A stretch of DNA of 46,576 bases from Comamonas sp. (GTDB lineage: Bacteria > Pseudomonadota > Gammaproteobacteria > Burkholderiales > Burkholderiaceae_C), in the NCBI GenBank assembly GCA_015478895.1, contig JADMKK010000005.1, positions 1 through 46,576 on the forward strand, read 5' to 3'. The notes beneath the pieces were generated by a model, which saw only the letters and a list, made by a program, of their open reading frames with translations, was not told where the DNA came from and did not search any database. Position 1 is the stretch's first letter; every line of letters starts with the position of its first letter. Shown in pieces: positions 37,781-45,978 of this stretch. The position numbers and the translations under genes were made by a program.

Positions 37781-39811
37781 ATGCGCTTGTTTTCATCTCT
37801 CCTCTCCCGCGCACTGGCCCTGGCTGTAGCTATGGGCGTGCTGGCAGGCTGTGCCAAAGACATTCCGTTGTATGTGCCACCAGAGCAGCGCCCCGTGGCG
37901 CTACAAGAACAGGCCTGGCCCAGCAACCGCTACCTGGCTCTGGCCTACCACGCCGTGCAAGACAACCAGGCCGATCAGACCTTTTTGGCGGTACGCACCC
38001 ATCAGTTATTGGCACAACTGAGCTGGCTACGCAACCAGGGCTATCAGGCAGTCTCTGTGCAGCAAATTCTGGATGCCCAACGTGGCGGCCAAGCCTTGCC
38101 CGCCAAAGCCGTATTGCTCAGTTTTGACGACGGTTACCAAGATTTCTATACCCGTATGCTGCCTCTGCTGCGCAGTTTCAACTGGCCGGCTGTCTTGGCG
38201 CCCGTTGGCGCTTGGCTGGACACGCCTGCTGATCAGACCGTGCAGTTTGGTGATGTGGCCGCCCCGCGCTCTATGTTCTTGAATCGTGCTGGCCTGCAAC
38301 AGGCGGCACGCTCGCCGCTGGTAGAAATTGGTGCCCATACCTTTAACCAGCACAAAGGTGTGGTTGCCAATCCCCAGGGCAATACGCTGCCGGCCATGGC
38401 CAACCGCATGTACCTGTCCGCACAGCAGCGCTACGAGAGTGATGAAGAATTTGAACACCGTCTGCGCCAGGACGTAGCAGCCATCACACAGGCCTTGCAA
38501 ACCACTACCGGCAAAGCGCCACGCGTATGGGTCTGGCCCTATGGTGCAGCCAATGGCACAGCCCAGCGCATCATTCAGGAAGCCGGCTACCAGCTTTTCC
38601 TCACACTGGAAGACGGCCTGGCAGATGTGCAGCAACCGGACAACGTGCCGCGCGTGCTGATGTCCGGGCGCGATGACATTCATTCGGTCGCCCAGCGCCT
38701 GACCTCGGTGCAAGCGCCCCATCTGATGCGCGTGGCCCATGTGGACCTGGACTATGTCTATGACGCTGACCCTGAACAGCTCCATAAAAACCTGGATGCC
38801 TTGGTTCAGCGTATTGCAGATATGCGCATCACCACCGTATTTTTGCAAGCGTTTGCCGACACCGCCGGCGATGGGTTGGTGCATGAGGTCTATTTCCCCA
38901 ATCGCGTACTGCCCATGCGTGCTGATCTTTTTAACCGTGTGGCATGGCAGCTCCGCAGCCGGGCGCAGGTCGAGGTCTATGCCTGGATGCCGGTGCTCAG
39001 CCTGGATCTGGATGAACACCACCCCCGCGTACAACGCTGGGATCCTGAGACTGGAAAAACCTCGGTCGATACCCAGCAATACCAGCGCCTGAGCCCTTTT
39101 CATGCAGGCAATCGGCTGGCGATTGGCCAACTGTATGAAGACTTGGCGCGCTACGCCTGGTTTGACGGACTGCTCTACCACGACGACGCCTTGCTGTCAG
39201 ACTTTGAGGACGCTGGCCCTGACGCCTTGCGCGCCTATGCCGAGGCCGGCCTGCCTCAGGACATCGCGGCCTTGCGGGCCCATCCGCAGCAACTGCAAGC
39301 GTGGACACGCTTCAAATCTCGCGCGCTGATTGACTTCACCCACGAAATAACAGCCAAGGTTCGCGCCATTCGTGGCCCTCAAGTGAAGACTGCACGCAAC
39401 ATCTTTGCAGCCCCTATCCTGGACCCGCAAGCTGAAACATGGTTTGCCCAAAACCCCGACGATTTTCTGGCTGCTTATGACTGGACCGCCCCCATGGCCA
39501 TGCCTTTGATGGAGGGCGTCTCTTACGCCGACGCGCCGGGCTGGCTGGACCGCATGGTGGATGCCATGCGTCAGCGTCCCGGCGCTTTGGATCGCACGGT
39601 GTTCGAGCTGCAAACCAAAGACTGGCGCGCCACACGCCAGGCAGACGAAGCCGCCACCATTGACTCAACGATCATTGCGCAGTGGATGCGTCGCCTGCAA
39701 TTGCGAGGAGCACGCAACTTTGGCTACTACCCCGATGATTTCACCCAAGACCACCCCCGTCTTGAGGTGGTACGCCCCCATATGTCCTCTGCTTGGTTTC
39801 CTGCCCCATGA
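37781..39811 (+). CDS. pgaB: Poly-beta-1,6-GlcNAc N-deacetylase PgaB (lipoprotein)
   Basis: PgaB removes some acetyl groups from PNAG in the periplasm before export. The 676-residue protein has a lipobox (GVLAGC, Cys24). The CE4 deacetylase domain has YLALAYHAV, VLLSFDDGYQDFY (D116, D117) and VEIGAHTFNQH (H186, H191), the same spacing as in E. coli. A C-terminal glycoside-hydrolase-like domain starts near 310 (MRVAHVDLDYVYDADPEQ). The start lies 14 bases after the pgaA stop; an in-frame TTG overlapping that stop is less likely. Confidence 0.93.
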   Translation: MRLFSSLLSRALALAVAMGVLAGCAKDIPLYVPPEQRPVALQEQAWPSNRYLALAYHAVQDNQADQTFLAVRTHQLLAQLSWLRNQGYQAVSVQQILDAQRGGQALPAKAVLLSFDDGYQDFYTRMLPLLRSFNWPAVLAPVGAWLDTPADQTVQFGDVAAPRSMFLNRAGLQQAARSPLVEIGAHTFNQHKGVVANPQGNTLPAMANRMYLSAQQRYESDEEFEHRLRQDVAAITQALQTTTGKAPRVWVWPYGAANGTAQRIIQEAGYQLFLTLEDGLADVQQPDNVPRVLMSGRDDIHSVAQRLTSVQAPHLMRVAHVDLDYVYDADPEQLHKNLDALVQRIADMRITTVFLQAFADTAGDGLVHEVYFPNRVLPMRADLFNRVAWQLRSRAQVEVYAWMPVLSLDLDEHHPRVQRWDPETGKTSVDTQQYQRLSPFHAGNRLAIGQLYEDLARYAWFDGLLYHDDALLSDFEDAGPDALRAYAEAGLPQDIAALRAHPQQLQAWTRFKSRALIDFTHEITAKVRAIRGPQVKTARNIFAAPILDPQAETWFAQNPDDFLAAYDWTAPMAMPLMEGVSYADAPGWLDRMVDAMRQRPGALDRTVFELQTKDWRATRQADEAATIDSTIIAQWMRRLQLRGARNFGYYPDDFTQDHPRLEVVRPHMSSAWFPAP

Positions 39812-41157
39812 AGCACCGCGTCCTTTCATTTTTTCTTATGGGACTGGTGATTGCGATCCCCTTGGCACTTGCCGTGTTTCTGACCGGCAAGGCGATCCTG
39901 GCATTTGTCTTTTTCTACCCATTGCTGATGTCAGGGTTGTGGATGATTGGGGGACTCACCTTTTATGTCACCCGCGAGCGCCACTGGAAATGGGGAGAGA
40001 CACCTGAGCAGCGCGATGTTCCAGATCTGCCTGGCCATCCTTTGGTCTCCATCCTGATTCCTTGCTTCAATGAGGCCAATAACGGTGAAGAAACCATCTT
40101 GGCCGCACTGCGGCAGCACTACACACACATTGAAGTCATTGCCATCAACGACGGATCCAGTGACAACACGGCCGCATTGCTTGACCGTCTGGCGCACCAG
40201 CATGCGCGATTGCGCGTGCTGCACTTGGCACACAACCAAGGCAAAGCCATGGCCTTGCGCATGGGGGCCTTGGCGGCCAACAGTGACTACTTGGTATGCA
40301 TCGACGGTGACTCGATCTTGGACCCGGACGCCGTGCCCTTTCTGGTGCGCCCCTTGATCGACAACCCGCGCGTCGGGTCCGTGACTGGTAATCCACGCGT
40401 ACGCACACGCTCCACGTTGACAGGAGCCGTTCAGGTGGGTGAATTTTCTTCCATCATCGGCCTCATCAAGCGCACGCAACGTGTTTATGGCCAAGTGTTC
40501 ACGGTCTCGGGCGTCATTGCCTCCTTTAACCGTCGCGCCTTGGAACGGGTCGGCTTCTGGAGCCTGGACATGGTGACTGAAGATATCGATATCAGCTGGA
40601 AGTTGCAGCGTGACCACTGGGGCATTTTTTATGAGCCGCGCGCGCTGTGCTGGATCCTCATGCCTGAAACGATCAAAGGCCTGTGGAAGCAACGCCTGCG
40701 CTGGGCACAGGGCGGCGCGGAAATCCTGATCAAAAACCTGGGCTCGCTGCAGCGGTGGCGCAATCGGCGCATGTGGTTATTGCTCGCAGAGTTCACGCTC
40801 TCAGCGTTGTGGGCCTTCTCATTTGCGCTGTCAATCTTGCTGCACGTGCTGGGCTGGTGGTTCGATTTGCCGGCGCATTTGCGCGTAGAGACCTTGGTGC
40901 CGCCAGCCTTCACAGGCATGGTCTTGGCAGGTTTTTGCTTGTTGCAATTTTTGATCAGCATTTTGATTGAGCGGCGCTATGAAAAAGGGTTTGCGCGCAC
41001 CCTCGTCTGGATCATCTGGTATCCGCTGGTATTTTGGATGCTCAATTTGTTCACCACCTTGGTGAGCTTCCCGCAGATCATGCTCAGCAAGAAGCGCCAA
41101 CGCGCGCGCTGGGTCAGCCCTGACCGTGGCATTAATCAACTGGATTCCACGCCATGA
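39808..41157 (+). CDS. pgaC: Poly-beta-1,6-GlcNAc synthase PgaC
   Basis: PgaC is the inner membrane family 2 glycosyltransferase that polymerises UDP-GlcNAc. The 449-residue protein has two N-terminal helices and the GT2 core: SILIPCFNEANNGEETI, NDGSSDNTA, the metal-binding DGD (166-168), TED (257-259) and QRLRW (295-299). C-terminal helices follow. The ATG overlaps the pgaB stop as ATGA, so production is coupled. In E. coli the PgaCD complex is activated by cyclic-di-GMP; that control is inferred here. Confidence 0.95.
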   Translation: MKHRVLSFFLMGLVIAIPLALAVFLTGKAILAFVFFYPLLMSGLWMIGGLTFYVTRERHWKWGETPEQRDVPDLPGHPLVSILIPCFNEANNGEETILAALRQHYTHIEVIAINDGSSDNTAALLDRLAHQHARLRVLHLAHNQGKAMALRMGALAANSDYLVCIDGDSILDPDAVPFLVRPLIDNPRVGSVTGNPRVRTRSTLTGAVQVGEFSSIIGLIKRTQRVYGQVFTVSGVIASFNRRALERVGFWSLDMVTEDIDISWKLQRDHWGIFYEPRALCWILMPETIKGLWKQRLRWAQGGAEILIKNLGSLQRWRNRRMWLLLAEFTLSALWAFSFALSILLHVLGWWFDLPAHLRVETLVPPAFTGMVLAGFCLLQFLISILIERRYEKGFARTLVWIIWYPLVFWMLNLFTTLVSFPQIMLSKKRQRARWVSPDRGINQLDSTP

Positions 41158-41645
41158 CTACCTCCCCTCCCACGCACCACCTTCCCGATGTGATCAACGC
41201 AGACACCATGGTCATTCGCTCTGAGCGGGGCTTTTGGCGCCATGCACTGGATTTGGTTTTCACACTGCTGGCTTGGGCCGCGTTCATTTATTTATTCGCC
41301 CGCGGACTCTGGACCATCGTTCGCACGGGGCATGTGGGGGTCGACATGCCCCTGCTGTCGCAACTCCACCCCACGATCAGTGACTTGGGGGTCTACTTGC
41401 TAGCGGTGCTTTTCCTCGGGATGCTCCTGCTTGTCTGGGTCCGCTATAACGCGTGGCGCTTTCAGGGCAAACAGCGCCGCACCAACGTGTCTCCCATAGT
41501 CTCCAAGACGCAGCCGATGTTGTATGGCGTTGAACTGTCGGCCTTGCAAAAACTGCGTGCCACGCCTATTTCGGTCATTCACCACCGAGAAGATGGCACG
41601 CTTGAACGCTGGGAAGCTTCTCCCACACTGGCCCCGGATAGCTAA
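41154..41645 (+). CDS. pgaD: PNAG synthesis accessory protein PgaD
   Basis: The 163-residue membrane protein has two transmembrane helices (about 32-52 and 79-97), the PgaD layout. In E. coli PgaD partners PgaC and contributes to cyclic-di-GMP sensing. The ATG overlaps the pgaC stop as ATGA. The C-terminal cytoplasmic tail (KLRATPISVIHHREDGTLE) is longer than the short E. coli form. Assignment rests partly on position, since PgaD sequences diverge strongly. Confidence 0.85.
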   Translation: MTTSPPTHHLPDVINADTMVIRSERGFWRHALDLVFTLLAWAAFIYLFARGLWTIVRTGHVGVDMPLLSQLHPTISDLGVYLLAVLFLGMLLLVWVRYNAWRFQGKQRRTNVSPIVSKTQPMLYGVELSALQKLRATPISVIHHREDGTLERWEASPTLAPDS

Positions 41646-41787
41646 ATAAAGCCCTGTAACAACCCTCCCTGCATGGGGCAGCGCTCCCTACCGATTTTCG
41701 CAATGAACCTACAAACACCACGGCCCTTGCCCGACGGTAAGGCCTTAGTGTGCGCATTACATTGGAGGCAATTAAAAGGAGTTCTCT

Positions 41788-42006
41788 ATGCAACGCGTGA
41801 AAACCATTTCTACGGCAGTCGCACTGACCGCCATGCTGGCACTGACAGGCTGCGCCAATAACCAACAATTGGGTACCGGTGTTGGTGCTGTCGCGGGTGG
41901 GGTAGTAGGTGATGCGGTATTGGGCGGTACGCTCGGCACTCTGGGTGGTGCTGCAGCAGGGGCCGTCATTGGCAACCAGATTGGTAAGGGCCAAGACCGC
42001 AAATAA
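41788..42006 (+). CDS. Glycine-zipper lipoprotein, OsmB-like, first of a tandem pair
   Basis: A 72-residue protein with a strong ribosome binding site (AAAAGGAG), a lipobox ending at Cys22 (ALTGC), and a glycine-zipper hairpin (GVGAVAGGVVGDAVLGGTLG then GGAAAGAVIGNQIGKG). These resemble OsmB and the hydrophobic hairpin of other small outer membrane lipoproteins. The role is unknown; envelope stress is the usual context. It sits 143 bases after pgaD with a terminator behind it. Confidence 0.8.
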   Translation: MQRVKTISTAVALTAMLALTGCANNQQLGTGVGAVAGGVVGDAVLGGTLGTLGGAAAGAVIGNQIGKGQDRK

Positions 42007-42063
42007 GCTTTTGCTTTGCGGCGGCGTGTTGACTCAAAGCACGCGGGTCACGGTCTTGCACAC

Positions 42064-42086
42064 AAGCCTGCTTTCGCAGGCTTTTT
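42064..42086 (+). terminator. Terminator after the first glycine-zipper gene
   Basis: AAGCCTGC (42064-42071), loop TTTC, GCAGGCTT (42076-42083), then TTT. It lies 58 bases after the stop codon, so the second gene needs its own promoter in the following 200 bases. Confidence 0.85.
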
Positions 42087-42287
42087 CTATGCGCGCCTTT
42101 CATGTCGTTTCTTCATTTCTGTGTTCTAGCTTCACCAGCCATTGCACAACACACACTCGTTTGCAGGCGCACACAAACACTTACCCAACTTCACGCGGTA
42201 CTGACGCATTCCTCGCAGTAGCAGGGTATGGACACTGGCACAGTGGCTCCATTGCCAAAATCGGCGCAATAGAAAATGAGGATAAGG

Positions 42288-42554
42288 ATGCAAAAACGAA
42301 ATCGAACTGCTTGGTGGTTGGGCGCTATGGTTGCGGGTAGCTTGATGCTGGGTGGCTGTGCGCACCGCCCTAACAATGCCCAACTGGGTACTGGTGTTGG
42401 CGCAGTAGCGGGCGGCTTTCTGGGCGATGCTGTCTTTGGCAGCACTTTAGGCACCGTCGGTGGAGCCGCAGCGGGAGCCTTAATCGGCAACCAGATGGGC
42501 AAGAACAGCGACCAAGGACAACGCCGTAGCGGCCACCGTCACCGCCACCGTTAA
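42288..42554 (+). CDS. Glycine-zipper lipoprotein, OsmB-like, second of a tandem pair
   Basis: The 88-residue protein has a lipobox (LMLGGC) and the same QLGTGVGAVAGGFLGDAV, GSTLGTVGGAAAGALIGNQM zipper as the preceding gene, so they are paralogues. It differs by a basic His/Arg tail (RRSGHRHRHR) that could bind metal or phosphate. The ATG at 42288 follows GAGGAT; an in-frame ATG at 42276 is possible. It ends 57 bases before mutL. Confidence 0.78.
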   Translation: MQKRNRTAWWLGAMVAGSLMLGGCAHRPNNAQLGTGVGAVAGGFLGDAVFGSTLGTVGGAAAGALIGNQMGKNSDQGQRRSGHRHRHR

Positions 42555-42611
42555 GCTCCACCCATCGCCATACACCCTGCCTGCCAGGCAGCGCCTGCAT
42601 AAAATGGTGCG

Positions 42612-44642
42612 GTGAATACGAGCACTACCCCTTTGGTGGCCACGCGCCGCACTATCCAAGACCTGCCCGACGAACTTATCAGCCAGATAGCTGCTGGCGA
42701 AGTCGTCGAGCGCCCAGCCTCCGTAGTCCGTGAGCTGGTAGACAACGCACTGGATGCCGGGGCCACCCAGATCCAAGTGCGGTTGCTGGCAGGCGGTGTG
42801 CGCCTGATCAGTGTGGAGGACGACGGCTGCGGCATCCCACGCGAAGAGCTGCCTGTGGCACTGCGCCGCCACGCCACCAGCAAGATCCGCGACCTTAACG
42901 AACTGGAACAAGTCGGCACGATGGGCTTTCGCGGAGAAGCGCTGGCCGCGATTGCCTCCGTCTCAGAAACGTCCATTCTCTCGCGCATGGAAGGTCAAGA
43001 CAGTGGCTGGCTGCTGGAAGCGCGCAGTGGGGAGCTGCGCCCTGCGGCCCGCAACCGGGGCACGACGCTGGAAGTCAAAGAGCTGTTTTTCAGCACGCCC
43101 GCACGGCGCAAGTTTTTGAAAAGCGATGCGACAGAGTTGGCGCACTGCATTGAATCCGTACGCCGCCATGCCTTGGCACGCCCTGATGTGGGCTTTGCCA
43201 TCTGGCACGAAGGCAAGCTGGTCGAGCAATGGCGCGCCGTACCCATGGGCGAAGGCACGGAGCGCAACGATGCCTTGGCGCGACGCTTGAGTGATGTGCT
43301 GGGTGACGATTTTGTGTCCAGCTCGATTGCCGTGCTGCGCACCTCGGCCTCCAGCGGCATCACCGTCTATGGCCGCGCCGGCCTGCCCGATGCCGCACGC
43401 AGCCGCCCCGATCAGCAATATTGCTACGTCAATGGCCGTTTTGTGCGCGACAAGGTGCTCACCCACGCCGCCAAAAGCGCCTACGAAGACGTGCTGCACG
43501 GCCACAAGCAACCCATTTACGCGCTGTACATGGAGATTGACCCGGCACGCGTGGATGTGAATGTGCACCCCACCAAGATTGAAGTGCGCTTTCGCGACAG
43601 CCGCGAAGTGCACCAGGCTATCAAGCACGCAGTCGAAGACGCACTGGCTGCGCCCCGGGCTGCATGGCTGGCCGCGCAGGCGGACACCTCCAGCACGGCA
43701 GCATCTGATGCCGCGCAGCACCACAGCGCCCCTGCCACCAGCGCGGTAGCGTGGCAGCCCCGCGTGAGCCCCGCGCGCCCAGCCATGCAGCCGCAAGTGC
43801 AGTACGCCATGCCGCTGCAGGAAGCGCCCGGCCACAAGGTCCATGACATGCAAGCCCTGTGGGCACCGCTGCGTGAGCCCGTCGCTACGCCCGATGTGGC
43901 AACGCCCATGCAGACCGCAGCCCCGACAGAGCACCCGACAGAGCACCCGACAGAATCTGAGTCAAATAGCCCTGTAGCCCTTACTACACCTGGGCTGACA
44001 GCTATTCAATCTGAAGTGCCAATATCTGCAGCCCCACCCGGCCCAGCGCCCGCTGCCTGGCCCCTGGGCCGTGCGATTGCGCAGGTGCATGGCGTCTACA
44101 TCCTGGCTGAGAGCGCGCAAGGTCTGGTGATTGTGGACATGCACGCCGCGCACGAGCGCATTGTGTATGAGCGCTTGAAAAACCAGCTGGGCAACGATCA
44201 GCCGATTGCCAGCCAGCCGCTGCTGATACCTGCCACCTTTGCTGCCACGCCGCAAGAAGTGGCTACGGCGGAAACCCACGCTGACACATTGCGTGTGCTG
44301 GGGCTGGAAGTCTCCCCTTTCTCGCCCAAAACACTGGCCGTGCGCGCTGTACCGGCCACACTGGCGCAAGGTGACGCGGTGGAACTGGCCCGCAGCGTGC
44401 TGGCAGAGCTGGAACAACAGGCAGCTTCTGGCGTGATTCAGCGTGCGCGCAATGAAATCCTGGCTACCATGGCCTGCCACGGCGCAGTCCGCGCCAATCG
44501 ACGACTCACACTGGACGAAATGAACGCCTTGCTGCGCCAAATGGAAACCACCGAACGCTCTGACCAATGCAACCATGGTCGCCCCACCTGGCGGCAACTG
44601 ACCATGAAAGAGCTGGACGCGCTCTTCATGCGGGGGCGCTAA
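42612..44642 (+). CDS. mutL: DNA mismatch repair protein MutL
   Basis: MutL couples mismatch recognition by MutS to strand cutting. The 676-residue product starts with GTG. The N-terminal GHKL ATPase has RPASVVRELVDNALDAGATQ, DDGCGIP and GFRGEALAAIASVS. A long Ala/Pro-rich linker runs from about 345 to 475. The C-terminal domain carries DMHAAHERIVYE (509-520), which fits the DxHAx2Ex4E endonuclease motif, plus ACHGAVRANRRL and CNHGRPTWR. The intact motif suggests that this is an endonuclease-type MutL, unlike E. coli's. The linker contains a short PTEH repeat and a likely interspersed repeat in frame. Usually next to amiC; here 7.4 kb away. Confidence 0.95.
   Translation: MNTSTTPLVATRRTIQDLPDELISQIAAGEVVERPASVVRELVDNALDAGATQIQVRLLAGGVRLISVEDDGCGIPREELPVALRRHATSKIRDLNELEQVGTMGFRGEALAAIASVSETSILSRMEGQDSGWLLEARSGELRPAARNRGTTLEVKELFFSTPARRKFLKSDATELAHCIESVRRHALARPDVGFAIWHEGKLVEQWRAVPMGEGTERNDALARRLSDVLGDDFVSSSIAVLRTSASSGITVYGRAGLPDAARSRPDQQYCYVNGRFVRDKVLTHAAKSAYEDVLHGHKQPIYALYMEIDPARVDVNVHPTKIEVRFRDSREVHQAIKHAVEDALAAPRAAWLAAQADTSSTAASDAAQHHSAPATSAVAWQPRVSPARPAMQPQVQYAMPLQEAPGHKVHDMQALWAPLREPVATPDVATPMQTAAPTEHPTEHPTESESNSPVALTTPGLTAIQSEVPISAAPPGPAPAAWPLGRAIAQVHGVYILAESAQGLVIVDMHAAHERIVYERLKNQLGNDQPIASQPLLIPATFAATPQEVATAETHADTLRVLGLEVSPFSPKTLAVRAVPATLAQGDAVELARSVLAELEQQAASGVIQRARNEILATMACHGAVRANRRLTLDEMNALLRQMETTERSDQCNHGRPTWRQLTMKELDALFMRGR
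43962..44009 (+). repeat. AGCCC...GGGCT / CAGCTAT repeat inside the mutL linker
   Basis: AGCCCTGTAGCCC, then TTACTACACCT, GGGCTGACAGCTATTCAA match the blocks of the repeats at 1430 and 1719 (AGCCC, spacer, GGGCTnnCAGCTAT). It adds about 16 codons (SNSPVALTTPGLTAIQ) to the flexible linker without shifting the frame. Confidence 0.5.
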
Positions 44643-44645
44643 TCC

Positions 44646-45494
44646 ATGGCCACCCACCTGCAACCCCATGCCCAGCCAACGCCCGGCTCCTCCGTGCCAT
44701 TTTTTGCACGCCTGCGTGCGGCGCTGGACACGTTCTCGCCCACTGAGCGCAAGCTGGCCCAAGTGGTGCTGGACTATCCCATCAACCTCGCAGGCTACAG
44801 CGCCAGTGAACTGGCACAACTGACCGGCGTGTCCAACGCCACCGTTACCCGGTTTATCCGGCGCCTGGGCTACGACAGCTATGAAGAAGCACGCCGCACT
44901 GCGCGTGTAGAGGCCAGCGTCAATGGCTTGCCCCTCCCGGCCGCCCATATCAGCATTTCGCCCAGCACCCCCAACAGCGCACTGCTGTGGCAGCAACTAC
45001 AAGACAACCTCAACGCCACGCTGGCGCAAATTCCGGCCAGCACCATGGATGCCATGGCCTCGGCCATCCACCAGGCACCCAGCGTGTTTTGTGTGGGCCT
45101 GCAGCACAACCACATGCTGGCGCGCTCACTGCGCGGCCATTTGATGTCCGGGCTGGACAAGCAAATCTACGGCGCTCCTGCGGCGGGCGAAACTGTCGAA
45201 GACGTGCTGGCCCGCATCGCGCCGCGCGACATGGTGGTGCTGTTTGCGCTGGGCGGCATCCGCAGCGACATGGCAGACCTGTGCGAGCGTGCGCGCAAGC
45301 TGGGTGCCAAGCTCATCTGCATTACCGATACCGCCAGCCACGCCCCACCGTCAGACTGGCTGCTGCGCTGCCACATGACCCCGCATGTGCCCGAGGTGCG
45401 CCACCTGACCGATACCAGTGCCGCCCAAGCCCTGGCGTATGGACTGGCGGCCCACACCATCCAGTGGGGCGCAATTCCCTTTGAGTTGATTTAG
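44646..45494 (+). CDS. RpiR/MurR-family transcriptional regulator
   Basis: The 282-residue protein has an N-terminal HTH_6 domain (LDTFSPTERKLAQVVLDYP, SASELAQLTGVSNATVTRFIRRLGY) and a C-terminal SIS domain (about 120-260; SVFCVGLQHNHMLARSL, DMVVLFALGGIRSDMADL, LGAKLICITDT) that normally senses a phosphosugar. The start lies three bases after the mutL stop, so it is probably co-transcribed with mutL. The next gene is gdhA; the target is unknown. Confidence 0.9.
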   Translation: MATHLQPHAQPTPGSSVPFFARLRAALDTFSPTERKLAQVVLDYPINLAGYSASELAQLTGVSNATVTRFIRRLGYDSYEEARRTARVEASVNGLPLPAAHISISPSTPNSALLWQQLQDNLNATLAQIPASTMDAMASAIHQAPSVFCVGLQHNHMLARSLRGHLMSGLDKQIYGAPAAGETVEDVLARIAPRDMVVLFALGGIRSDMADLCERARKLGAKLICITDTASHAPPSDWLLRCHMTPHVPEVRHLTDTSAAQALAYGLAAHTIQWGAIPFELI

Positions 45495-45587
45495 CACGGG
45501 CCATTCAGCGCCCACGCAGGCGGGCGGGCTGCAGGGAAAACGCCCGCCGGCCTCCCACCCCCATGCCTATCTGGCAGTTCCATACAC

Positions 45588-45678
45588 AGAAAAGATAGCA
45601 GCTAGCCGTTGCTATCTAATGAATTGGTGCGCCTTTGTATTTGAAACTCAATCAGCTACACGGCCAGCTGCTTTCAAT
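45588..45678. repeat. Dispersed palindromic element, copy 4
   Basis: AAAGATAGCAGCTAGCCGTT (45590-45609) is mirrored by ACACGGCCAGCTGCTTTC (45659-45676). The arms share AGCnGCtaGCCGT with the family. It lies in the 490-base gap between the RpiR-type gene and gdhA. The first part of that gap holds a GC-rich inverted repeat, GGCGGGCG (45519-45526) with CGCCCGCC (45541-45548), without a T-run. Nothing further is seen between 45680 and 45800. Confidence 0.7.
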
Positions 45679-45805
45679 AGCGTAGCAGCAGCACGCGATG
45701 GCCGACGTACTGAAATACGCAAGGGGCACTGCACAGGGCTTTGGCCGCAATAGCGGGAGTGTGAATCGCTATCAATTTCAAAGCATTGAGCACCGCCACC
45801 TCCAT

Positions 45806-45906
45806 GCACCAAAGTGAAACGCTAGCTGAAATCAGGCTGACACAGGAGCACCAAAACTAGACAGTTATGCACCAATCTTCTACAAGTCATGTTTAATTTG
45901 GTGCAT
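45806..45906. promoter_or_regulatory. Cluster of TGCACCAA boxes upstream of gdhA
   Basis: TGCACCAA occurs at 45806-45813 and 45869-45876, GCACCAA at 45849-45855, and the inverse TTGGTGCA at 45899-45906. The last two form a perfect 8-bp inverted repeat with a 22-base spacer. The half-site resembles the GCACC core of NtrC sites, but the spacing is not the NtrC one. The boxes end about 80 bases before the gdhA ATG, next to CATAAT at 45925-45930, a possible -10. Confidence 0.5.
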
Positions 45907-45978
45907 ATAGGTATACATTTTTGGCATAATCATCGACGTGCGCTACGGCGCTTTTGTTTTGTGCCCTTGAAAGACTAG

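Noticed and set aside
42963..44996. Long minus-strand frames opposite mutL and the RpiR-type gene
   Set aside because: They are reverse-frame shadows of two genes with clear motifs.
45899..45945. A sigma-54 promoter before gdhA (TGGCAT near 45920)
   Set aside because: The GG and GC elements do not stand ten bases apart; TGGCAT is followed by ATCATCGA, lacking the TTGC box.
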